DNA from: Flavobacterium terrae
GTDB taxonomy: Bacteria; Bacteroidota; Bacteroidia; Flavobacteriales; Flavobacteriaceae
DNA length: 64,000 nt
NCBI RefSeq assembly: GCF_900142035.1
Contig: NZ_FQZI01000001.1
Span: forward strand, 744,001-808,000
Reading direction: 5' to 3'
The translations under genes were made by a program, and so were the position numbers. Below are positions 1 to 7,701 of the stretch, in pieces. Position 1 is the first letter of the stretch. Each line of letters starts with the position of its first letter. The notes below the pieces were generated by a model. The model did no database searches, was not told where the DNA came from, and saw nothing but the letters and a program-made list of their open reading frames with translations.

Positions 1-1327
1 AAATAACTTGTTCTAGTATCTTTTTAATTTCTATTGTAGAAACTTCTTCACCTTGGTCATTTACCATAGCTTCGCTAAAAAACTCTTTTAAAAGTTTTGT
101 TCCGTAAGGAGTATCTACATATTTACTATTTGCTACACGAGAAACAGTTGATATATCAAGACCAACCATATCTGCAATGTCTTTTAAGATCATTGGTTTT
201 AACTTGGTTTCATCGCCATCAAGAAAATATTCTTGTTGGAAATGCATAATGGCATTCATTGTGACAAATAATGTCTCCTGGCGTTGTTTAATGGCGTCAA
301 TAAACCATTTTGCTGAATCTAATTTCTGTTTGATGAATTGAACCGCATCACGTTGTGCGTTTGACTTGTCTTTAGAGTCTTTATAGGTCTTCATCATCTC
401 TTGATAATCTTTTGAGACATGAAGCTCTGGGGCATTACGCCCATTTAAAGTAAGCTCTAATTCATCATCGATAATTTTAATGGCAAAATCAGGAACGATG
501 TGTTCAGTAATTTTTGTGTTTCCGCTAAATGAACCTCCAGGTTTAGGGTTCAATTTTTCTATTTCATCGATTGCTTTTTTAAGCTGATCTTTAGAAACGT
601 TATATTTTTGAAGTAATTTTTCGTAATGCTTTTTTGTAAAAGCATCGAACTGATCTTCAATAATTTTTATAGCTAAATCAACAGATTCAGTAGGGGTTTT
701 GTGTTTTAATTGCAATAACAAACATTCTTGCAAATCGCGTGCACCAACTCCAGATGGTTCCAGCTCATGTATGATATGGCAAAGAATTTTATTGACTGTT
801 TCTTCATCAGTGTAAATCCCTTGTGTGAATGCCATGTCATCTACAACATCGGCAATGCTTCTTCTTAGATAACCATCATCATCAATACTTCCAACTAAGA
901 AATCGGCTATATCACGTTGATCATCACTTAAAACAAATGTATTAAGTTGATTGACTAAATCTTGATGGAAACTTACAGCAGCTACAAATGGAATATCTCT
1001 ATCCTCATCATCGTCACTGTAATTATTTGTTTGCGTTTTGTAGTCAGGAGTTTCGTCGTTACTTAAATATTCATCAATATTAATGTCATTGGCATCAATG
1101 CTATCACTGTCATCATAGTCATCATATTCGTCATTGTTGTCAAATTCATCTTTTTCGAACTTATCTTCATCATCTAAATTACCTCCTTCTAAAGCTGGAT
1201 TTTCATTCATTTCCTCCATAAGGCGTTGTTCAAAAGCCTGAGTAGGCAATTGAATTAGCTTCATCAACTGAATTTGTTGAGGAGAAAGTTTCTGAGATAA
1301 TTTAAACTGTAAGTTTTGTTTTAACAT
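1..1327 (-). CDS. rpoN: RNA polymerase sigma-54 factor RpoN (partial, C-terminus outside window)
   Basis: The protein directs RNA polymerase to -24/-12 promoters that need enhancer-binding ATPases. The start is the ATG complement at 1325-1327. The first about 50 residues are the Gln/Leu-rich region I typical of sigma-54 (LSQKLSPQQIQLMKLIQLP). An acidic Asp/Glu/Asn linker follows, then the core-binding region (ending near LNPKPGG) and the helix-turn-helix stretch LKDIADMVGLDISTVSRVAN. The reading frame runs off the left edge at about residue 442, so the C-terminal RpoN box that reads the -24 element is not visible. The gene follows asnS on the same strand with an inverted repeat between them. 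Confidence 0.95.
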   Translation of the reverse strand, partial: MLKQNLQFKLSQKLSPQQIQLMKLIQLPTQAFEQRLMEEMNENPALEGGNLDDEDKFEKDEFDNNDEYDDYDDSDSIDANDINIDEYLSNDETPDYKTQTNNYSDDDEDRDIPFVAAVSFHQDLVNQLNTFVLSDDQRDIADFLVGSIDDDGYLRRSIADVVDDMAFTQGIYTDEETVNKILCHIIHELEPSGVGARDLQECLLLQLKHKTPTESVDLAIKIIEDQFDAFTKKHYEKLLQKYNVSKDQLKKAIDEIEKLNPKPGGSFSGNTKITEHIVPDFAIKIIDDELELTLNGRNAPELHVSKDYQEMMKTYKDSKDKSNAQRDAVQFIKQKLDSAKWFIDAIKQRQETLFVTMNAIMHFQQEYFLDGDETKLKPMILKDIADMVGLDISTVSRVANSKYVDTPYGTKLLKEFFSEAMVNDQGEEVSTIEIKKILEQVI

Positions 1328-1352
1328 GTTTGAATATTCGGTTATTATTGAA

Positions 1353-1388
1353 TTTGGTTATTTGAATATTTAAAAACAAATAACCAAA
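1353..1388. repeat. 12-bp perfect inverted repeat between asnS and rpoN
   Basis: TTTGGTTATTTG (1353-1364) and CAAATAACCAAA (1377-1388) are exact reverse complements separated by 12 A/T bases. The stem lies in the leader of rpoN, 26 bases before its start codon and 18 bases after the asnS stop. No T-run follows on the minus strand, so it does not look like a normal intrinsic terminator. GGTTATT also recurs at 1340-1346. Confidence 0.7.
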
Positions 1389-1406
1389 TAAACGAATCTA
1401 CTTATT

Positions 1407-2852
1407 TTAGAATTCTGCGTTTTGAGGTGTTCTAGGGAATGGAATCACGTCGCGAATGTTACCCATACCAGTTACGAATAATACTAAACGCTCAAACCCT
1501 AAACCAAATCCTGAGTGTACAGCTGTTCCAAAACGGCGTGTATCAAGATACCACCATAATTCTTCTTCGTCGATCCCAAGAGTTTTCATTTTTTCAATTA
1601 AAACATCTAGGCGTTCTTCTCTTTGTGAACCTCCTACAATTTCTCCAATTCCAGGGAATAAAATATCCATTGCGCGAACAGTTTCTTTTCCAGGTTCTGT
1701 ATTGTCGTTTAAACGCATGTAAAATGCTTTTATTTTTGCAGGATAATCGAACAATATTACTGGAGATTTGAAGTGTTTTTCAACTAAGAAACGTTCGTGT
1801 TCACTTTGTAAATCTGCTCCCCATTCTTCAATTAGATATTGGAATTTTTTCTTTTTATTAGGGGTAGAATCCTTTAAAATATCAATAGCTTCAGTGTATG
1901 AAACACGTTTGAAGTTGTTATCTAATACGAAGTTTAATTTCTCTAATAAAGACATCTCGCTACGTTCAGCTTGAGGCTTTTGTTTTTCTTCATCAGCTAA
2001 ACGAGTTTCTAAGAACTTCAAATCATCAGCACAATGATCAACAGCATATTTAATTACATATTTAATGAAATCTTCTGCTAAATCCATGTTGTCTGCTAAA
2101 TCATTGAAAGCGACTTCTGGTTCAATCATCCAGAATTCTGCTAAGTGACGAGACGTGTTCGAATTTTCGGCACGGAAAGTAGGTCCAAAAGTATAAACTT
2201 GACCTAAGGCCATCGCGTAAGTCTCGGCTTCTAATTGTCCTGAAACGGTTAAGTTAGTTTGTTTTCCAAAGAAATCCTCTTTGTAGTTTACTTTGCCTTC
2301 TTCTGTTCTTGGAGTGTTGTCAAAAGGCAATGCACTTACTTGAAACATCTCACCAGCTCCTTCAGCATCAGAACCAGTAATGATTGGTGTATTAACGTAA
2401 ACAAATCCTTTTTGTTGGAAATATTGGTGTACAGCAAATGATAAAACAGAGCGAACACGCATAATAGCTCCAAATGCATTTGTTCTCACACGTAAGTGAG
2501 CATTTTCACGTAAAAACTCTAAGGAGTGCTTTTTAGGTTGCATTGGGAATTTCTCTGCATCAGAATCTCCTAAAATTTCAAGTTTTTTAACTTGAATTTC
2601 ATATTTCTGTCCTGCTCCTTGACTTTCTACTAGTTCTCCACTAACACAAATCGCTGCTCCAGTTGTAATTCTTTTTAAAGTTGTTTCTGGCGTATTTTCA
2701 AAATCTACTACACACTGAATATTATGAATAGTCGAACCATCGTTCAACGCAATAAATTGATTATTTCTAAAAGTTCTTACCCATCCTTTTGCTGTTACTT
2801 CTTGTAATGTCTTCGTGCTGTTTAGTAAGTCTTTAACTTTTGTATGTTTCAT
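1407..2852 (-). CDS. asnS: Asparaginyl-tRNA synthetase
   Basis: A class IIb aminoacyl-tRNA synthetase that charges tRNA-Asn in the cytoplasm. The 481 residues match the family length. An OB-fold anticodon-binding domain (about residues 15-95, with [18 protein letters not shown]) precedes the class II catalytic core. Motif 2 carries FRAE at 226-229. Motif 3 reads GFGLGFERL at 448-456, close to the C-terminus. The [11 protein letters not shown] segment near 161-170 is typical of AsnRS and distinguishes it from AspRS. The ATG start fits the conserved N-terminus. A TATATTTG promoter element lies about 45 bases upstream. Confidence 0.97.
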   Translation of the reverse strand: MKHTKVKDLLNSTKTLQEVTAKGWVRTFRNNQFIALNDGSTIHNIQCVVDFENTPETTLKRITTGAAICVSGELVESQGAGQKYEIQVKKLEILGDSDAEKFPMQPKKHSLEFLRENAHLRVRTNAFGAIMRVRSVLSFAVHQYFQQKGFVYVNTPIITGSDAEGAGEMFQVSALPFDNTPRTEEGKVNYKEDFFGKQTNLTVSGQLEAETYAMALGQVYTFGPTFRAENSNTSRHLAEFWMIEPEVAFNDLADNMDLAEDFIKYVIKYAVDHCADDLKFLETRLADEEKQKPQAERSEMSLLEKLNFVLDNNFKRVSYTEAIDILKDSTPNKKKKFQYLIEEWGADLQSEHERFLVEKHFKSPVILFDYPAKIKAFYMRLNDNTEPGKETVRAMDILFPGIGEIVGGSQREERLDVLIEKMKTLGIDEEELWWYLDTRRFGTAVHSGFGLGFERLVLFVTGMGNIRDVIPFPRTPQNAEF

Positions 2853-2894
2853 CTTAAATATTAGAATTTAGAATCTAGAGAATATTATTAACTG

Positions 2895-2902
2895 CAAATA
2901 TA
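2895..2902 (-). promoter_or_regulatory. Likely -7 element for asnS
   Basis: On the minus strand the bases read TATATTTG, an exact match to the Bacteroidetes TAnnTTTG element, 43 bases before the asnS ATG. No clear TTG is found at the expected upstream spacing, so only half of the promoter is supported. Confidence 0.45.
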
Positions 2903-3269
2903 ATTCTTTTGGATGAAAACTGAAAGATTGAAAGTTGTGCATTAATAAGGCGGAATTATAACTTTTTTGAGTGAATTAGTTATAGTGGTAACTTTATTGT
3001 TTTGGTTGTATTTTGGTGTTAAATATTTGATTTTTAGTTATTTGTTTCAAAAATTAAGAATTTGCTAAAATATTTCAAAATTCATTATGAATTTGTGAAT
3101 TATTAAGTTCTTAGCTTGGCGGTTGATGGTATTAAACTATTGTTATTAAAAATTGATATTTATTGTTTTTTTGTTAATACTATCACGGTTTTTGATTGCA
3201 TTTTTGATAATTATTAAAGGTTTAATCATTTTTTTACAATAAAAATACATGTCTTCTTGTTTTTGGTTT
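2903..3269. other. AT-rich intergenic region without a gene
   Basis: This stretch of about 370 bases between two divergent genes has no plausible reading frame. It is extremely AT-rich. The only structure noticed is an 8+1+8 palindrome at 3078-3094 (AAATTCAT-T-ATGAATTT), which could be an operator or chance in such biased sequence. Confidence 0.6.
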
Positions 3270-3277
3270 TATTTTTG
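3270..3277 (+). promoter_or_regulatory. Likely -7 element for the lipoprotein gene at 3302
   Basis: TATTTTTG matches TAnnTTTG and lies 24 bases before the ATG at 3302. It lies inside the longer TTG-initiated reading frame that starts at 3257, which argues that the shorter ATG-initiated protein is the real one. No -33 partner was found at normal spacing. Confidence 0.4.
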
Positions 3278-3301
3278 CAAAAAAAACGTAAAGCCTTACA
3301 A

Positions 3302-3904
3302 ATGAAAAAAATAGCCCTAATTTTAAGTTTCATTGTTGCAATAGTTACATCGTGTACAGTAGAACCTAATGATGTTACTGCAGAAAGAATTCAAAATCAA
3401 AATCTAATTGAACCTACTTTTATGTCTGGGGATCTTAATAATGTTCCTTACGTGAATTTGAGACCGCAAACATATACAGGAGTTACTTCTATGCAGACAG
3501 AAGTTGAAACATACCAAATGACTCCAACGGTTCAGTATAATTATTTATTATTACAAGGTTCTGATATTACATTAACAGATGCTCCTCAATCAACATCTAT
3601 ATTAATTGATATTAGAATTCCAGAATGTAAATGGGCAGTAGGTACATATAATTTAAGTGATGATTTGACTACTGGAATAAATGGATTAGATTGTGTTGCT
3701 CGTTTAATTGAAATAGGAGGAGAGACTAAAACAAGATTAGTTTCTGGAAGTTTGACAATTACGGAGTTTAATCTAGCTACAAGTACAATTAAAGGAACTT
3801 TTAATTTTACATATCAACGCAGAAACGGATCGGTTTATGAAGGTTCGTATGAATTGACTAATGGTGCTTTTAAATATAAATTAGACGCCCCTTTCTTTAA
3901 TTAA
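3302..3904 (+). CDS. Lipoprotein of unknown function
   Basis: The 200-residue product begins with a lipoprotein signal peptide (MKKIALILSFIVAIVTSC), with the lipid-modified cysteine at residue 18, so it should be anchored in an envelope membrane. The rest is rich in Thr, Leu and Asn with alternating hydrophobic residues, as expected for a beta-sandwich, and contains one further Cys pair (VPECKW-like and LDCVARL segments). I recognise no domain. The ATG at 3302 is preferred over the TTG at 3257 because the lipobox then sits at normal distance from the start. The gene appears monocistronic, with a promoter element before it and a strong terminator after it. Confidence 0.75.
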   Translation: MKKIALILSFIVAIVTSCTVEPNDVTAERIQNQNLIEPTFMSGDLNNVPYVNLRPQTYTGVTSMQTEVETYQMTPTVQYNYLLLQGSDITLTDAPQSTSILIDIRIPECKWAVGTYNLSDDLTTGINGLDCVARLIEIGGETKTRLVSGSLTITEFNLATSTIKGTFNFTYQRRNGSVYEGSYELTNGAFKYKLDAPFFN

Positions 3905-3925
3905 TATTTTGCCTCAAATCTACTG

Positions 3926-3955
3926 AAAAGAGCACTTATTTAAGTGCTCTTTTTT
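3926..3955. terminator. Bidirectional intrinsic terminator
   Basis: A perfect 13-bp stem, AAAAGAGCACTTA (3926-3938) with TAAGTGCTCTTTT (3941-3953), has a two-base minimal loop. A-rich and T-rich flanks allow it to end transcription of both the upstream lipoprotein gene and the converging gene that ends at 3957. Confidence 0.85.
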
Positions 3956-3956
3956 G

Positions 3957-4499
3957 TTATTTAGATTTTTTATTTATTCGACTTTCAGTATCTTCTTTAA
4001 TTGTGATGATGAATCCTTCGTCTTTAATATATTCTGGTTCAAAACTGTTTCTACATACACACGTTACTTTTTCTTGATTGAAAAAACTTCTGCAAATAAC
4101 AGGTGTTTCGTATAAACTTATTCTTTTAATACCGAATAAAGAGGTTTGCTCAATTTCTTTTAGATTAGTATTTTTTTTGATGATAAAATCATAAACAATA
4201 TAAGTTATAGTGTCTTTTACTTTATGTATAGTTACTTCGTCACTAATAACTACTTTTTTGATATTGTCAAATAATCTTGGATTAATCTTAGAAGTTATTT
4301 CTTTTATAAATCGTATGTCTTCTTTTTCAGTTTTTGATTTAATTTTATTTGTTTCTAGACTGACTTCGTTAGATTTTCTCTTAATTACTTTGTATTCACT
4401 TTTATGATTTGTTTCTTGACAACTTAAGGTGTTTATTGTTAAATAAAATAGAAAAAATATTTGAAAAATGACTTTTGTGTTGCAATTAATATTCAGCAT
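3957..4499 (-). CDS. Small lipoprotein, possible immunity protein for the upstream gene
   Basis: The 180 residues begin with a signal peptide ending in the lipobox TLSC (Cys at about residue 27). A charged Lys/Glu/Ser linker and a compact C-terminal region containing three cysteines (PVICRS, VTCVCRN) follow. No known domain is recognised. The start overlaps the 3' end of the upstream L,D-transpeptidase-like gene by 14 bases, so the two are almost certainly co-translated. A periplasm-facing lipoprotein paired with a signal-less peptidoglycan-type enzyme would suit a toxin and immunity pair, but this is inference. An accessory lipoprotein is equally possible. Confidence 0.65.
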   Translation of the reverse strand: MLNINCNTKVIFQIFFLFYLTINTLSCQETNHKSEYKVIKRKSNEVSLETNKIKSKTEKEDIRFIKEITSKINPRLFDNIKKVVISDEVTIHKVKDTITYIVYDFIIKKNTNLKEIEQTSLFGIKRISLYETPVICRSFFNQEKVTCVCRNSFEPEYIKDEGFIITIKEDTESRINKKSK

Positions 4500-5079
4500 A
4501 GAATTTTGATTTTAAATTAGGACGTAAAGCATATTGAACTTCTACAAAAAGCTTGCCTGCTTTAACTAAATCAATCATAGATTGGTGTAGGTCTTTTGTA
4601 CTAATTCCAGCTAAGTTGGCAATGTCTTTTTTGAAATCATCAAAACTTCCAATAATTTCTACACAGCCAGCTGCGCCCCACCCTGATTCGTTAATATCTG
4701 ATGGACCAGCATGAATTAAAAAGTTTCCTTGTATTTGAAAAGCACCACCAAATGGAGAAAATCTATTGTGAGTAGCATAGTTTTTATCATACATTGGAAC
4801 TTTCTTTTTTGCTACGCTTGTTAATCCTGAATTTACCCACCCTTTTGTTTTGTATGATGAAGATGGAGAAGATGGGTCGTTCCAAAAAGGCATAAAACGC
4901 AATGCTTTCCACTCCTTTTTCATTGTGCTGTTTAAAGTATTTTCAATAGTTACTTTGTAAACAGGAGTGCTATAAAGCTCAATTTTACCATTGTCATTGA
5001 AGTCATCATCAGGATAGGATCGAGAATAATATATATCCCCAGTTTCTACTCCTGTTACCGTAATTATAACGCTATTCAT
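4486..5079 (-). CDS. L,D-transpeptidase-like (YkuD/Tlde1-type) protein, possible secreted toxin
   Basis: A 197-residue protein without a signal peptide or membrane segment. Residues 119-142 contain FLIHAGPSD and GWGAAGCVEI, with His123 and Cys139. This resembles the His...(S)xGC active site of YkuD-type L,D-transpeptidases and of the DUF2778/Tlde1 type VI effectors that cut or exchange peptidoglycan cross-links. The usual Ser/His before GC is replaced by Ala. The N-terminal half (about 1-100) is unlike the standard YkuD domain. The lack of an export signal in an enzyme of periplasmic type, together with an overlapping downstream lipoprotein gene, suggests delivery by a secretion machine. No secretion genes lie in this window. 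Confidence 0.5.
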   Translation of the reverse strand: MNSVIITVTGVETGDIYYSRSYPDDDFNDNGKIELYSTPVYKVTIENTLNSTMKKEWKALRFMPFWNDPSSPSSSYKTKGWVNSGLTSVAKKKVPMYDKNYATHNRFSPFGGAFQIQGNFLIHAGPSDINESGWGAAGCVEIIGSFDDFKKDIANLAGISTKDLHQSMIDLVKAGKLFVEVQYALRPNLKSKFYAEY

Positions 5080-5134
5080 TTTGTACTAAGTTTTTACTAA
5101 AGTAAGAATATTAATACAAATATGTAATTTAAAA

Positions 5135-7552
5135 TTAATCTTTTTTCTCTATAGCATCTACTTCTTCGTCCGTAGGTTCTAAAATGTCGATAGTTGGTTT
5201 GATAAATTCTTGTTCATTGGCTAATGTTCTGTTTAGGGAAAGAACTAATGATGGTAGTAAAACTAAGTTGGAAAGCATGCCAAAGAATAAAGTTAAAGCG
5301 ACCAATCCTCCAAGTGCTACCGTTCCTCCAAAACTTGATAGCATAAATACCGAGAATCCAAAAAACAATACTATGGAAGTATAAAACATACTAATTCCAG
5401 CATCGTCAAAAGTGGCAAAAACAGATTTTTTAATTTTCCATTCGTTTCGACTTAATTCCAATCTGTATTGAGCTAAAAATCGTAAAGTATCATCAACAGA
5501 TAATCCAAATGCGATACCAAAAACTAAAATTGTAGATGGTTTTAAAGGAATGTTTAAGAATCCCATTAATCCAGCAGTCATTATTAACGGTAATAGGTTA
5601 GGAACGATAGAGACAATTACCATTTTAAAAGAACGAAACATGATGGCTACTAATCCTCCAGTTAATAAGAAAGCAAGTATTAATGAAGACACTAAATTGT
5701 CTAATAAGTATTTTGTCCCTTTTTGAAATACAGAGGGTTTGCCTGTAATAATAACTTCATAACGAGGAGAAGGGAAAAGCTTGTTCGCTTTTGCTCTAAT
5801 TTGCTCCTCAATAGCTTCCATGTTTTTGCCATTTTCATCCTTAATGAAAGTTGTTATTCGAGCATATTGACCTGTGCTGTCTACATAACTTTTCATTAAA
5901 TTTTCCTTAGAATTTTGTGTGGCATTTTTGGCATAAGACAAAATAAATGATTGTTCTTGAGCTGTAGGAAGTTCAAAAAACTCAGGATTGTTATTGTAAT
6001 ATGCTTGTTTAGAGTATTTGATTAAGCTAACTACTGAAAGCGGTTTAGATAACTCAGGAATATCAGTTATTGTCTCTTCTAATTCATCCATACGTTTTAA
6101 AGTCGACAATTTCATTACTCCTTTTTTACGCTTAGTATCAATCATTATTTCAAGAGGAAGCACTCCATTAAACTCTTTTTCAAAAAATAAAATGTCATTA
6201 AAAAAAGAGGTCTTTTTGGGCATATCTTCTAAAATGCTTCCTGAAATTTTTATTTTATGAATTCCAATAAGTCCAACAATTAAAAGAACAACGGCAACCG
6301 AATAGACTTCAACTTTTTTGTATTTAACTGTGTTTACAATCCATTTCATAAATGAATTAAGATAATCACGGTTTAAATGTAAAAGATGCCTGTTTAAAGG
6401 GGAAGAAATAAAACTAAAGAAAATAGGAATTATAAAAACACACAATAGGTAGATACACATTATGGCAATCGAGGAAACAATTCCGAATTCTATTAATAAA
6501 TCGTTATTTGTACCAATAAATGTTGCAAAACCAAATGCAGTTGTTAGATTGGTCATAAATGTTGCTGTACCAGTTTTGGTAATAACCCTTTGCAAAGCCT
6601 TGGCTTTGTTTGCATGTTTTGCGAATTCCTGATGGTATTTGTTGATTAAGAAAATACAATTAGGGATTCCAATTACAATAACCAGCGTAGGAACAAGTGC
6701 AGTTAAAACAGTAACCTCATAACCTAATAAACCGAGTAGTCCAAATGACCACATTACACCAATAATTACAATAATTAAAGAAATTAAAGTAGCTCTGAAT
6801 GATCTGAAAAAAATAAAGAAAATTAAGCCAGTAATTAGTAGAGCCGCTCCAATGAATAATCCAATTTCGTCAATAATTGTCTTAGCATTTAGTGTACGAA
6901 TATAAGGCATGCCAGATGCACGTAAATCAATTTTAGTTTCGTTTTCAAACTTTTCTATTTCTGGAATTAAGCTGTTTAGAACATATTCCTTACGTGCTTT
7001 TGTATTTACAATTTTCTTGTCAAGATATATGGCAGAACGAATAGAACCAGTCTTTTTATTGAATAATAATCCTTCATAGAAGGGTAAATTATTTAGTAAT
7101 TCGGATTTTATTTGGTTTAAATAATTTTGCTTTTCAACCTTAGATTTATCTACAAGATTTTTAAGAGCAAATTTTTCCAATGAATCGTTTTTGGTTAAAA
7201 CTTTTAAATTGTCTACAGAAATAACTAAATCGACTTCCTTATGTTTGCTTATTGTAGACATCATTTCACTCCAAGCCTTAAATACTTTTGGAGTAAATAA
7301 TTTAGGGTCTTTAGTAGCGATAACAATCAAATTACCCTCTTCGCCAAACTTATCTAAGAAATTATTGTAGTCGACATTTACTTTGTCGTCTGCAGGAATT
7401 AGATTGGCTTCTGTTTGAGTAAATATAATATTTTTCCACTGGCTTGCTAAAAGAATTGTAATAAGGGTAACAATGCTTATAATTAGAATTCTGTTTCTTA
7501 AAATAATTCGGGCAATTAATTCCCAAAAACCAATACTTAATAATTTTTTCAT
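5135..7552 (-). CDS. MMPL/RND-superfamily exporter
   Basis: An inner-membrane protein of about 805 residues with the duplicated RND layout: a first transmembrane helix near residues 25-45, a large periplasmic loop, five helices around 235-400, then a second helix, a second loop and five helices (about 625-770). The helix bundles contain the MMPL/SSD-like stretches GVMWSFGLLGLLGYEVTVLT and FGIAFGLSVDDTLRFL. No membrane-fusion or outer-membrane partner lies next to it, which is usual for this hydrophobe- or lipid-exporting branch. The ATG at 7552 is chosen over a TTG at 7573 because the promoter element TACTTTTG overlaps the latter. The substrate is unknown. Confidence 0.85.
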   Translation of the reverse strand: MKKLLSIGFWELIARIILRNRILIISIVTLITILLASQWKNIIFTQTEANLIPADDKVNVDYNNFLDKFGEEGNLIVIATKDPKLFTPKVFKAWSEMMSTISKHKEVDLVISVDNLKVLTKNDSLEKFALKNLVDKSKVEKQNYLNQIKSELLNNLPFYEGLLFNKKTGSIRSAIYLDKKIVNTKARKEYVLNSLIPEIEKFENETKIDLRASGMPYIRTLNAKTIIDEIGLFIGAALLITGLIFFIFFRSFRATLISLIIVIIGVMWSFGLLGLLGYEVTVLTALVPTLVIVIGIPNCIFLINKYHQEFAKHANKAKALQRVITKTGTATFMTNLTTAFGFATFIGTNNDLLIEFGIVSSIAIMCIYLLCVFIIPIFFSFISSPLNRHLLHLNRDYLNSFMKWIVNTVKYKKVEVYSVAVVLLIVGLIGIHKIKISGSILEDMPKKTSFFNDILFFEKEFNGVLPLEIMIDTKRKKGVMKLSTLKRMDELEETITDIPELSKPLSVVSLIKYSKQAYYNNNPEFFELPTAQEQSFILSYAKNATQNSKENLMKSYVDSTGQYARITTFIKDENGKNMEAIEEQIRAKANKLFPSPRYEVIITGKPSVFQKGTKYLLDNLVSSLILAFLLTGGLVAIMFRSFKMVIVSIVPNLLPLIMTAGLMGFLNIPLKPSTILVFGIAFGLSVDDTLRFLAQYRLELSRNEWKIKKSVFATFDDAGISMFYTSIVLFFGFSVFMLSSFGGTVALGGLVALTLFFGMLSNLVLLPSLVLSLNRTLANEQEFIKPTIDILEPTDEEVDAIEKKD

Positions 7553-7570
7553 AGGTAAATAAAGTACCAA

Positions 7571-7578
7571 CAAAAGTA
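7571..7578 (-). promoter_or_regulatory. Likely -7 element for the MMPL exporter
   Basis: The minus strand reads TACTTTTG, an exact TAnnTTTG match, 18 bases before the ATG. No convincing TTG was found about 19 bases further upstream. Confidence 0.4.
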
Positions 7579-7701
7579 CAGAAAACCCTTAAAAGTAAAT
7601 TGAATAATAACATTTTTTTAAATCTTGAATAAATCTTAATTCGCTATTTTATTAGAATAATTATTTTGTCATCTTTGTTCTCGAAATTTGATGTTTCAAT
7701 T

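Noticed and set aside
7553-7573. TTG start at 7573 that would lengthen the MMPL exporter by seven residues
   Set aside because: The promoter element TACTTTTG (7571-7578) overlaps this codon, and the ATG at 7552 begins directly before the first helix.
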